This document shows, piece by piece, positions 1 through 11,700 of a DNA stretch of 64,000 nt. How positions within the stretch are numbered: the first letter of the stretch is position 1; the number at the start of each line of letters is the position of its first letter. The notes beneath the pieces are model-generated. The model was not told the origin of the DNA and searched no databases. It saw nothing but the letters and a program-made list of their open reading frames with translations. A program made the translations under genes and the position numbers. Source of the DNA: Apostichopus japonicus (lineage: Eukaryota > Echinodermata > Holothuroidea > Aspidochirotida > Stichopodidae); NCBI RefSeq assembly GCF_037975245.1, contig NC_092570.1, positions 6,429,001 through 6,493,000 of the forward strand. The letters are read 5' to 3'.

Positions 1-742
1 TCTTGATTTTAACCTATATCCTTTCTGTGTGTGAGTTCAGACATGAATGATAGTTTTCCATATTCAGATGATTCAAATAAGTCTCTGATGAATCGTATTC
101 AACGTTGTATAACATCATGAATCTAAACTATAGCCTTCATTATGACACATTCTCACTAGAACTGAGTGGCACAATATCCCCTCAAGAAAGCTGTTCCAAA
201 ACAACACTCATCTAGGTATAGATATTAGACGTATATAGGAGTAAACACGTACAGAAAAGTTCATGTAAACACAACGTCACTTATAGATCCTGATGGTTTT
301 CTGCATAAAAGTTACCAAATACTAAAGTTCACAATAAAATTTACCAAGGTTACGAAATCTTCCGTCTCTTCTGTTATTTTATGTTAATGTTTTTTAATCG
401 TATTTTTTAGTTAAGGTCCACTAAATAAAATACCCATGCGTACACGACGTTAAACCACAATTTTTTTTTTACAGAAATTGCTCATTAAGAAGCCTAACAT
501 ACAGCACGACAAAAGTCGTTGTACCCTCCAAGCAAATGACGATGAAGATTAAATGTTTGTGATAAATGATATGCATCCGGTTTGAGTTGATGTAGCCTTT
601 GTTAAGGCCTATCGGCCAATTTTTCTTTGCCAAATGCGCTGGGACGATTTTTACTATATTCATCACGCCATGAGCGATTCGTCGAGTGAGTGCGCCGGCC
701 TCTACGCCTTTGGACAAGTGCTGTTATTCATACACACATGAA
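1..742 (+). repeat. 3' flank of a fifth, truncated array unit
   Basis: This stretch is nearly the same as about 7665-8407, the intergenic DNA downstream of the first complete gene. It contains no exon. It is the downstream half of a unit whose gene lies left of the window. Short minus-strand open frames here are not preserved between units. Confidence 0.8.
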
Positions 743-751
743 TAAACAAAC

Positions 752-1610
752 ATACTATCTGTTCCCCTTTTATTTTCGATGCCTTCCACTACCTCACATC
801 AAAGGCTGCGTAAGAGGAAACTGTTAATGGATGAGATGGCTGGGTAGGTGACAACACTATGATTCTATCGCCCCGTCCGGCACCCTCTTACACGTATAAG
901 GCAATGTATTAACAGACAAATCACACCCTCACATCATCCAACAAGCCTCCGCTGTAGACTATACGCCTGTGCTTCTTTTTGAAGTCGAAAGCACTGACAA
1001 TTAAAAGATTTTAATGATTATGTAAACTTAATGTCTTCATATTGGGGATATAACGTTAATACATGCACTTCTATTTTGTAAAGAATAGATAGGCTGTTCT
1101 CTCTCAAAAGTAGCCGTGTAACCGGCAATAATTAGAATTAATTGTAATAGTTGTATTCTTGAGGGAAAAAAAAGTCGTTTCATATGATAAATTTACAATG
1201 ACTTGAAAACAATTGTTGTTCTTTGTTATAAACTTGTTTCAGCAGGGGTCCCTGATCAACTTTTACTACGGTTCGCCATTTCCATAGTAGGATTCTTGGA
1301 GAGGGGTTTTGTATAAAAACAGCATGCGCTGTTTTTTTGTTTTTTTTGGGGGGGGGGGTAATTTGGAGGGGGTGGGGTGGGGGTTAGAGGCAGAAGCCTT
1401 TCTTTCTCTCTTACTCTCTCTCTCTCTCTCTCTTTGATGGAGTAGTGTACTTGAATGTATTTGACAAATAACTTGACTACACTGCGACCTGAGTTATATA
1501 CAGACAGTCGAAACGAACATAAATCGAACCCTTTGGCAAGACTTTTTATGAACAATATTTACTACATATTGTATTATCTATTGTAATAAAAATGAGAATA
1601 AATTTACATT
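752..1610. other. Segment found only upstream of array gene 1
   Basis: The matching positions upstream of genes 2-4 run directly from the ATGAATAAACA block to the pre-promoter block, whereas unit 1 has roughly 850 extra bases. The segment holds a G tract and adjoining GT-rich stretch (about 1347-1384) and a TC microsatellite (about 1411-1433). I recognise no gene or terminal repeats. It could be an insertion in unit 1 or a loss from the other three. Confidence 0.55.
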
Positions 1611-1736
1611 AAAAGGTTCTAAAGAGTAGATAATTCACAGAAAAGTTCCTTTCGCTTCCCCTTTTTCTTTTCTTTTTATGGTTTGGGGAGAGGTGGTGAA
1701 AATCTATTTCCCCTTTCCACATTACAAGAGAAACTT

Positions 1737-1744
1737 TATATATA
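1737..1744 (+). promoter_or_regulatory. TATA box of ependymin-related gene 1
   Basis: TATATATA lies 109 bases before the start codon. It is followed by the ACATCAAAGTA block and a TCATCATCATCAAACCCAC block that are conserved before all four genes. Transcription probably starts about 30 bases downstream, near 1768, giving a leader of about 75 bases. Confidence 0.7.
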
Positions 1745-1845
1745 CATCAAAGTAGCACTCAATTTCACATTTCATCATCATCAAACCCACCAGCTTAATC
1801 GTGCAGAAGTGTTATCTAATTTGATCGACTTGGGGTGAATACGAA

Positions 1846-4800
1846 ATGATATCGCAAAGCATGAAGTGTTTCTTGACTATCGTGGTGTTATATATGGGCC
1901 AAGCAGCCTATGCTACCAAGGCAACACCTGATCGATGCTGCATCCAAGCTGAACAGTTTCAGACTAGCTTTGGTGAGTTTTAATCTATATCTTGTCAAAT
2001 AGATAGAAATCCGAATCAATATATTGACCTATCCCAAAAGTTATAGCAACAGTATAGATAACCTAGTCTAGTACTTTACATATACGGATCGGGCGGAAGC
2101 TGTTTCTGTCAATAAATGTTTAGACAATAATCTAAGGCTGCTGGTGCATTAATGGATTAAGCGGTAAAAAACGAGCTTTTAAACTAATATTACTGACTTA
2201 TTCATAGCGCACGATAGATAATCTTCAATGACCAATGGCAAATTAACGATCATTGTGATAATGTGATAATCTCTCCAGTATGAAAAAGAAACTTGCATAG
2301 TCATATCATAAACAAGCAGAACAGAAAATTTACAATATCTTTCAAAATACTTCATGAATTATGTCGACAAGCTACAGTCGTTCTCGATTCCAGTGGCAAA
2401 TAAATCATTGAGAAGAACCACAATGCCACCAATTGCCCTGCTGTGGCATTCGATAAACACCAACAACAAACCTTGATATCACGTGATCAGATTCGACTTC
2501 TGCAGGGCACAGTTTAATGGACCTACATGACACAGGAACTGGGCCTGCATTACACAGTATGCTGTGCCTGCAGGACACAGCTTACTGGGCCTATATGGCA
2601 CATTTTACCGGGCCTACAGGACACGTTATAATGGGCCTACAGGACACGTTAAACAGAGCCTACATTACACAGCATACTCGGCCTATTGGACACAGTATAC
2701 TGGGCGGACATGACACAGTATACTTGGCCTACAGGACACAGCTTACTGGGCCTATATGGCACATTTTACTGGGCCTACAGGACACGCTATAATGGGCCTA
2801 CAGGACACAGTAAACAGAGCCTACAGGACTGCAGCATACTGGGCCTATTGGACACAGTATACTGGGCGGACATGACACAGTATAATTGGCCTGCAGGGCA
2901 CAAATTGCTAGGCCTACGGGCCCTGCTGGCAGTGAATCATGCAGCCATGGTCAGACACATGTGTATGCTTAAATTTTTCTTTCAGGTGTATTAAAAACAT
3001 CATATGATCAGTACGAAGAAGTACTTCTTACTTGCGCCTTTGATTTCAAGAGTAACCAGTTTGGGTGTGATGTGGACTATGATTCTTACCGAATCAAAAC
3101 ATATCTGCTGGTAGATAAGGTAAGGAGAAACTTTTATTTATTTGATCGACCAGAAAAATCTCATTCAATTAACATTGAAGAAACTTGCTGGTAAACTCCA
3201 GTTCCTCGGATTCGTATCTGTTTGCTTGTTTACGTTTGAGCTACTTTCTTTTTTTTTCATCATGAAGGTTTTAAGTAGGTCAAATACGTTTACTTTGATC
3301 CGGTTAATAAGTCATGCCTGAAACATATTTTATTTTTACATAGACAGTTTCAGAAGGGCTTTACACATTCTCAACTTATTTGCACGAGACATGTAACCAC
3401 AAAAGGTTTTTCTTTACATCGTTAAGAGTTGTTGCGGCCACGTCAAGTTCATTTGTATTTCAGTTATATTTGCTTCTTCTTACCCTTACCATTTTAATAA
3501 TATTCAGTAGTCTGCTTTAGGGGAAATGTTTTTGCTAACCTGTATGCTTCCCGTGCTTCCCTGGAAGGGGAGGTGATACTGATAACATATTCTGAAATTT
3601 CGATAAAAAATAATCATAGAAAGGAACACAAATCAACATGTCGCTCGATTAACAAAACAGATGTTTTCGGAATTGCTAACAGTAAAACAACCAAGTACTT
3701 TATACGATTTTGTTTTCATTATGGCATGGGACATTTATCATTTATGGAAAGGGACACATTTTTGCTTATCCCCACCCAATCGCCTCGGCCGACCCTGGCT
3801 CTGTCTAATCCTGCCTGTACAGTGTCCGTATTGTTTTCTATTGCATAACCAGGACGTTGAGTACATCGTCAGTGAGGATTCAACATGCCTTGTACTGTCG
3901 GCCGATCCAGCTCCTCTCCGATGTGTTCCAGGTAGGAATCTTCATAATCTAGAAAGATGGTCTGCAAACTCTGCAAACGTCCGAAATTTATCTATAGTTT
4001 TCGGCGGTCGTCGACTATTACTTGAGTTTTCTAGGAAAACAGACATAGATCTAGATATAGCTACATTCGCAAGTATGAAATGTTAACAACAACTTTTTGT
4101 CTAAAATCTCCTCCAACTGGTCATGGTATCGTTTGTTGAATACGATTAAGTGGAACGTTCATTCGTTGTTTTCATGCAGTAAAGTTCCTACACGTGGTAC
4201 ATCAGTGGAGTGCATTATTATCCAAGCATGGATTCACGGGGTGTGCCCCCCCCCCCCCCCCTTTCAACCCAAATACACACAAATCACAATCTTGCGTGTA
4301 GACCTTGCGTGTGCAACATTTCACGTTTAGAATTGTCTCCATTTCTTTGAGGGGGGGGGGGAGCAAGGTGGAACCCTTACATAGGGGAATAGTTGGTTTC
4401 AAAGAGCTCAGGGCCATACCCCTTTCTTTGTTAAATTCTGTTATCCAGTACATCGGATGAAGTAAGTGTCTACAGGGACTCTAAGGTCAAGGACTCAAGG
4501 GGGCCAGGAAGGTCACGGAGCCCTTGTGATCAATTCCAAGCTTCTGATTTCGTGTTGTGCATGCCAGGCAAACTTCATAGGGAGGGGAGGAGGCGGCGAG
4601 CAAGGAATGGAATGAAGTATGGCAAATCAAAGCCCCAATTGGTTGCTTTCATGCAGTAAAGTTCCTACACGTGGTACATCGGTGGAGTGCCCCCTTTTCC
4701 AACCCAAATACAACCCAAATAATATGTATGAAGAAGAAAAAACCCTGTCCTTTATTCTTGGAAGAAGCCTATAAGCCTGATTATGATATAATACAGATGT

Positions 4801-6769
4801 CCTGTTTTCTACAAATAAAGAGGCGTGTGTGGTCATTTTCTCCCTCGCTGTCTATAGACACTTTAAACTACGTCACATCTTTCGCTCTCGGGAACCAAGC
4901 TTTACTCGTTGATACATGGACATTCAACAGCTATGACGGGAATGTGGCGTATGTAACTACCGGAAGAAAAGACTGCACACCTGTTTCTATGGCAACCATT
5001 ACAAGAGAGGAAGGCTATCAAGAAGGTGGGTTCTGCACTACTTTTAGTTTTTCGAGAAAAAAAGAAAGATTAATCATCCAAGGAAACAGGATCAAACGTC
5101 GGTTGTTGTTTGGTTTTCGAACAGTAGACCATTCTGGTGATAAAGTAGGCTACTGTATGGAGTGCCGATTGTTTCAAAGCATAACCAAACTGAAATCAAC
5201 ATGTCCAAACTGAAATCGACATATTCAAACTGAAATCAACATGTACAAACTGAAATCGACATGTCTATATTGATGTCGGTATATCCATAGTGATGTCGGT
5301 ATGTTCTTGCCGAAATTGAATTCATCATGTCCAAACTGGTATCAATATACCGAATATAAAATTGACGTATTGGAACTGAAATCAATATAGCCAAAACAAG
5401 AACGCATAACTCAAAATGTCATTACGTTCACTGTTAGCTTTAAGTTCTGTTTTGATTCACTTGGCAAATTTACAGGTGCGCCGAATATGTCAAAACAACG
5501 AAACTGACGTCAATATTTCCAAATGAGATAACGCTATGTCCAAATAAGATATTATAGGGAGGGCTGCCGGTTGCCATAGCATTTTGCGCTCAACTCCTTA
5601 ATGAAAGTTGCATCGCACTTTTACACACGGTACGATAAGGTAGGCTTCCCAGTGGGTGGGATTTGTAATATAACCAGCAACTGGATAGCAAGTAGTAATA
5701 GTTTAGGACATATTGATTTCACTTTTAACATGTCGAACATGTCGATTTCAGTTTGGACATTTCGATTTCAGTTTGGAAATTTCGATTTCAGTTTCGACAT
5801 GTCTATTTCAGTTTGGAATATGTCGATTTCAGTTTTGAAACAATTGGCACTCCGTACTATTGTATTATGATAACAGGTTTGGAGTTACGAGAGAGAGGAA
5901 AAACAATATAAACTTTCTAAAACAATTATAACATGTGCATGTATAGTCCCATCGTATCAAATTAGAGAGAGAAAAAACTCTCATCTCTTGTTTCCTGAAA
6001 GTTGACTGCATTCGGGATTTTACGAATGACGATACTAACCTGTCTCCAATCACTTTCTGCGTCCAACTACATGATGGGAAACGTTTTTGCACTGTTCCCT
6101 CTATTTCACTTTTACTGGTCTAGATCTATCTACATTTAGTCTGGCTTCTACATTCCCAGTCACGTGGTTGAGGGAAATGAGAACGTGTATAATTGAGACA
6201 GGTATGAGAGGAACGAAGTTTAATCTACTATACACTGTTACTGTAGTACTCTACCGCTCTACGTGCTACTGTTACTGTAATCTACTATACTCTGTTACTG
6301 TTATGTAAATCATTCGTGAAAATAATTTGTAAGCAACGCAAACAAGTTGAATGAAGTTCATGATTTGTTCAAATTTCTATCAGGGTTTTCCACAAGTTAT
6401 GGAACAGCCATGAATTTTACCGACTCTGTCAGTGATCCAGACTATTGGTTTGTACCTCCAGCGTCATGCTCTAATGCGACTCAACAGGTAAGTCATCTTA
6501 GGAAATTTGGAGCCAATATCAAAGTAGTATCCCCCAGACCACCCCTCCCACAGCCCCCCCCCCCTCGAAAAAGTCTTCACTCGTCAAAGTCAGCCTAATA
6601 TCGTGTAAAAAGGCTTGTAACTAAAGCATTTTTGTTTTGTTTTGTTATTTGAAGTTACACTTTTTATTTGAAATGTTTTGTTCTCTTCTCGTCTCTATAG
6701 GTACCAAAACCATTTCTCAAACGACTTAATGTCTTGAAACGGCTGCGGGCAGCTACCTTCTTCCTGTAA
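1846..6769 (+). CDS. Ependymin-related secreted protein, array copy 1 (six exons)
   Basis: Exons are 1846-1972, 2986-3119, 3853-3931, 4858-5025, 6384-6487 and 6701-6769. All junctions are GT-AG and the phases (1,0,1,1,0) join into 226 residues plus TAA. Residues 1-23 form a signal peptide ending near AAYA. The mature chain shows ependymin-family landmarks: the CC start (31-32), YLLVDKDVEYIV across the exon 2/3 junction, GRKDC (149-153) and DPDYWFVPPASC (187-198). It has eight cysteines (31, 32, 59, 70, 99, 111, 153, 198), two N-glycosylation sequons (N180, N200) and a basic tail (205-226). Ependymins are secreted, calcium-associated extracellular glycoproteins. In holothurians one has been linked to regeneration, but the role of this copy is unknown. 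The exon 2 and exon 3 variable patches (DYDSYRI, CLVLSAD) differ from the other copies. ATTAAA near 6861 is the likely poly(A) signal. An alternative start is the Met at 1861. The family call is firm. Splice sites are predicted by eye. Confidence 0.85.
2505..2935 (+). repeat. 23-bp minisatellite in intron 1 of gene 1
   Basis: About 18 tandem copies of a 23-bp unit close to GGGCCTACAGGACACAGTAT plus three bases. The units vary (GCATTACACAG, TATATGGCACATTT), which indicates an old array. Because 23 is not a multiple of three and the unit lacks stops in some frames, it generates spurious open frames. The array stops about 50 bases before the exon 2 acceptor. Confidence 0.9.
5156..5856. mobile_element. 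Foldback element in intron 4 of gene 1
   Basis: The left end TATGGAGTGCCGATTGTTTC is the inverted partner of the right end GAAACAATTGGCACTCCGTA. Next to the left end lie tandem ~20-bp units such as CCAAACTGAAATCGACATGT. Next to the right end lie the same units in reverse orientation (CATGTCGATTTCAGTTTGG), so the ends can fold on each other. The middle (about 5400-5720) is unique sequence. Gene 3 lacks the element at the corresponding site near 20,078-20,090. No coding capacity is seen, so this is a non-autonomous element. Confidence 0.75.
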
Positions 6770-8603
6770 AAGACAACGAATTCTCATATCAAGTTTGATT
6801 CGTTGAATCATTTATATCGTAGCTATTTTAGAGCGCAAAAAGAAAAAGAAAAAAAAAACGATTAAAGTAAAGTTAAGTTTGATTATTCTAGTTTTTCTTC
6901 CCGTTAACCGTTGGTGTATTTTCATGTTTTTAGAAACATTTGATGATTTCACTTTTCAGTTTTGACATTCATTTTACAGATAACTCGAATACTTTGTTTT
7001 ATTTACTTTTTTTTAATAGCAGAACGTAATCGATTTCACACAACATCTCTTCCCGCTCCCTCCTGATCATCAACCTTTCTGGGGGGAAATCCTGAATAGT
7101 CCCATAAAAATTGATTTTCTTTTTGAAAGTTATAGTGTAACTAACCTCCTCTTCCTTATCTGGGCATGTCCAGTGCTCTCGACCTTAAATTACGTTGAAA
7201 GTGATTCAAAGTAAGTCTTTAAATAATAATTAACTTTGATTCCTAACGATGTGATTTCATTTTCACATTGCTTTCCATTTCTATTAAAGTAATGTATTCC
7301 TTTATCAATGGCTTACTCTTTCGATAGACACGTTTTGCTTTTTTCGTTTGGTTTCTATAGTCTTACACGTGACTTTTAACATATAGCCTTTCTTTGTGTG
7401 ACAACCAGATGAATGATATCTATCAAAAAAATATTGCCTACTTCGCTCATGCCAAGTTTACTGTATAATTCCGCTGATTTGGTCGAATAAGAAAGTGTCT
7501 CATAATACAAAATGGATGTTTCCTTGTTTTCGTTAATGCTTGTGATTGAAAAAGATTACAATCTGACATTTCTTTCGATACCTTAAATGTATTGTCTTTC
7601 TTATATATATATGGCTTACACTTTTCCTATATTGGTTTTTCCTTTTCCGGTTTCCTTATTTTCTTACTCGTGACTTAAACCTGCATCCTTTTTGTGTGTG
7701 AGTTCAGATGAATGATAGTTTTCCAAATTCAGATGATTCAATTATGTCTCAAATGAATCGTGCTCAACGTTTTATAACATCATGAATCTAAACTATAGCG
7801 GTCATTATGACACATTCTCACTAGAACTGAGTGGCACAATATCCCGTCAAGAAAGCTGTTCCAAAACAACACTCATCTAGGTATAGATATTAGACGTATA
7901 TAGGAGTAAACACGTACAGAAAAGTTCATGTAAACACAACGTCACGTATAGATCCTGATGGTTTTCTGCATAAAAGTTACCAAATACTAAAGTTCACAAT
8001 AAAACTTACCAAGGTTACGAAATCTTCCGTCTCTTCTGTTATTTCATGTTCATGTTTTTTAATCGTATTTTTTAGTTAAGGTCCACTAAATAAAATACCC
8101 ATGCATACACGACGTTAAACCACAATTTTTTTTTTACAGAAATTGCTCATTAAGAAGCCTAACATACAGCACGACAAAAGTCGTTGTACCCTCCAAGCAA
8201 ATGACGATGAAGATTAAATGTTTGTGATAAATGATATGCATCCTGTTTGAGTTGATGTAGCCTTTGTTATGGCCTATCGGCCAATTTTTCTTTGCCAAAT
8301 GCGCTGGGACGATTTTTACTATTCATCACGCCATGAGCGATTCGTCGTGTGATTGCGCCGGCCTCTACGCCTTGGACAAGTGCTGTTATTCATACACACA
8401 TGAATAAACAGACCTAGCATGGCGTAACATAAGAAAAAACGATGACAAATGAGAATGAATTTATATTTATATGAAATGCAAGAGTTGAGAATTCCATGAA
8501 AAGTTACTTTCGTTTTCGTTTTCTTTCGTTTTCTTTTTCTTTATTTTTTGGGTTGGGGAGAGGTGATAAAAATCCATTTCCCCATCCACATTACAAGAGA
8601 AAC
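6770..8603. other. Intergenic DNA between genes 1 and 2
   Basis: Unit-type intergenic DNA. After the ATTAAA signal near 6861 comes an AT-rich spacer that aligns with the spacers after genes 2, 3 and 4. It is shorter than those because an ~800-base block (14,705-15,500 in the next unit) is missing here. No gene or RNA is recognised. Confidence 0.6.
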
Positions 8604-8613
8604 TATATATAAA
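8604..8613 (+). promoter_or_regulatory. TATA box of ependymin-related gene 2
   Basis: TATATATAAA lies 111 bases before the start codon and is followed by the same ACATCAAAGTA and TCATCATCATCAAACCCAC blocks as in the other units. Confidence 0.7.
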
Positions 8614-8714
8614 CATCAAAGTATCATTCAATATCACATTTCATCATCATCAAACCCACAAGCTGAACCGTGCAGCAGTGTTATCTAGTTTGATCGACTT
8701 GGGGTGAGTACGAA

Positions 8715-11700
8715 ATGAAATCGCAAAGCATGAAGTGTTTCTTGACTATCGTGTTGTTATACGTGGTCCAAGCAGCCTATGCTACCAAGGCAACACCTGA
8801 TCGATGCTGCATCCAAGCTGAACAGTTTCAGACTAGCTTTGGTGAGTTTTAATCTATATCTTGTCAAAATAGATAGAAATCCGAATCAATATATTGACCT
8901 ATCACAAAGTTATAGCAACGGTATAGATAACCTAGTCTAGTACTTTACATATACGGATCGGGCGAAAGCTGTTGCTGTCATTAACTGTTGAGACAATAAT
9001 TTATGGTTGTTGGTGCATTAATGGATCAATCTGGAAAACCAAGATTTTAAAACTAATATTACTGAATGATTCATATCGCACGATAGATAATCTATCAATG
9101 ACCAATGGCAAATAAACGATCATTGTGATAATGTGATAATCTGCCCAGTATGAAAAAAGAAACTTGCATATTCATGAAAAATCTACAATATCTTTCAAAT
9201 ACTTCATGAATTATGTCGACAAGCTATAGCCGTTCTCGATTCCAGTGGCAAATAAATCATTGAGATGAACGACAATGCCACAGGACACAGTAAACTGGGC
9301 CTGCAGGATACAGCATACTGGGCCTACATGACACAGTTCACTTAGCCTGCAGGGCGCAGATTGCTGGGCCTACTGGCCCTGCTGGCCGTGAATCATGCAG
9401 CCATGGTCAGACACATGTGTATGCTTAAATTTTTCTTTCAGGTGTATTAGAAACATTATATGATCAGTACGAAGAAGGACTTCTTACTTGCGCCTTTGAT
9501 TTCAAGAGTAACCAGTTTGGGTGTGATGCGGAGAATGGCTTTGACCGATACAAAACATATCTACTGGTAGATAAGGTAAAGAAAAAACTTGTATTATTGG
9601 ATCAACAATAAGAAAAATCTCATTCAATTAACATTGAAGAAACTTGCTGGTAGACTCCATGTCCTCGGATTCGTAATTGCTTGCTTGTTTACCTTTGAGC
9701 CATTTATTTTTTTTCACCATGAAGGTTTTAAGTAGGTATAATGAGTTTACTTTGATCCGGTTAATAAGTCAGGTCTGAAACAAAACACATTATCGCTATT
9801 TTATCATTGACAGTGTCAGCAGGGCTTTGCACATTCTCAACCTATTAGCACGAGACATGTAACCAAAAAGGCTTTTTTTTACATCGTTAAGAGTTGTTGT
9901 GGCCACCTCAAGTTATATTTGTATTTCAGTTATATTTGCTTGTCTTCTTACCCTTTGCCATTATAATAATATTCAGTAGTCTCCTTCGTTATCTATAATT
10001 CTTGCTCTCTGTGGTGACACAAGAGATCCAGCTGAATGGAGTGCCAATTAGGCCCGACGAAAAGGGGTCAGGGTCAATCAGGAGGCTCGGAGAAATATGA
10101 GTTGAAATAATAATTTATTCTATGCTCACAGACTAATTTACAACAAGTAAAGTTGCAGTGTTCAGTGAGCCCGGGACATTTCTCCCAGGGCCCGAAACGG
10201 GCCAGACCGTGCGTTCGACCCCCCGAAACAGCACAGCTGCAGTGGATGTATCCCTTCTTACAAAAGTAAGATGACACAAATGTGCTCTTTCTACCATTAA
10301 AATGGGGAGCCAGCCAGCTGCATATTCAACCCCTCACCCCACTCTTCCACCCTCTATTAGTTCTAACAGTTATGTGTAAGTGATGGCAATTCCTTAAATC
10401 TGTAACGTTAATCGAGCGACATGTTGATTTGGGATCCTTTCCTCGGATTTTTTGATCGATATATCAGAAATTGCTTTTAGTATCAACAACCATTGTAGCG
10501 ATATCTATACATTTTCCCAGATACACTGTGAGGTTGCATACATACAAAGGCTCGATGCTTTCGCATAACTAGACAACGCTAACAAATGACTAAAATTCAG
10601 ATATGTTTCAACGTTTTAAATTCGAATATGAGTTAAGTTATCAGCAAACCAAACTAGAGAAATATTACGAACAGAATCCATGCACTTTTCTGTAAAGAGG
10701 CGACGGAAAAGTTCAGTTACCTAGGAAGGGGGGGGGGGTTGAACGTCGATGGGCACCCGGAATTGCGACTATGCATTGAGGATGAAAACCGCAAAATCGC
10801 CTAAACATCCGAACCAAATGGAACCTTGGTACATTTTGTACCTCAACTCAGTTTTAATTTAATGTATTTCAACAAGACAGTCCCTTTCATATTTTTTTAT
10901 TTAATTTCCAACAAAAGGCATTTCTATTTAATTGTTTTCGTTTGTCTCACCATTTGTAAACAATTTGTCACTTCTTCCTTTCTAAAATGGGGAAAATATG
11001 AGTTTCGTTTTTATTATCGCATGGGACATTTCTAATTCATGGAGAGGGAAACGTTTGATCTTATTCGCAATACATGTGAAAACCGCTAACGTCCTTCATC
11101 CTCCCTCACCCCCATCGCCTCGGCCGACCCTGGTTCTGTATCATCCTGCTTGTACAGTGTCCGTCTTGTTTTCTATTGCATAACCAGGACGTTGAGTACA
11201 TCGTTTATGAGGATTCAACGTGCTATGAACAGCCGGCCAGACCGGCTCCTCTCCGATGTGTTCCAGGTAAGAAAACTTATAATCTAGAAAGATGGTCCGC
11301 AAACTTTGAGATGCGACGTCCGAAATTGATCTATATAGTCGGCGGTCGTCGATATTGCTTGACTTTTTTGGAAAACAGATATCTAGAAATAGCTACATTC
11401 GCAAGTATGAAATGTTAACAACAAATGTTTTTTTTATAAATTACTCCAACTGGTCGTATCGTGTGTTGTCTACGATTCAGTGGAACGTTCATTCGTTGGT
11501 TTCATGCAAGAAAAGTTACTACACGTGGTACATCAGGTGCATTATTATCCAGACACGGATTCAGTGGTTGTGCCCCCCCCCCTCCCCCCCCCTTTCAACC
11601 CAGTCACACACAAAGCACAATCTTGCGTGTAGACCTTGCGTGTGCATTTCACGTTTAGAATTGTATCCATTTCAAGGGGAAGGGGGATATGGGTAGGACC

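Noticed and set aside
469-717. Minus-strand frames in the spacers (also 15,337 and 22,331)
   Set aside because: The frame is not kept in the other units, which carry frameshifts and stops at the same places.
2517-2994. Open frames rich in GLQDT, GPTGH and YWAY in intron 1
   Set aside because: These are translations of the 23-bp minisatellite in different frames. They lie within an intron and differ between units.
4671-5213. A single-exon 180-residue gene
   Set aside because: The first part is intron 3, the middle is exon 4 of ependymin-related gene 1, and the end is intron 4 plus foldback repeats. The same applies to frames at 12,009, 19,711 and 27,948.
5188-5420. CRISPR-like look of regularly spaced ~20-bp repeats
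   Set aside because: The repeats are directly adjacent without unique spacers, in a eukaryotic intron, and are part of a foldback element.
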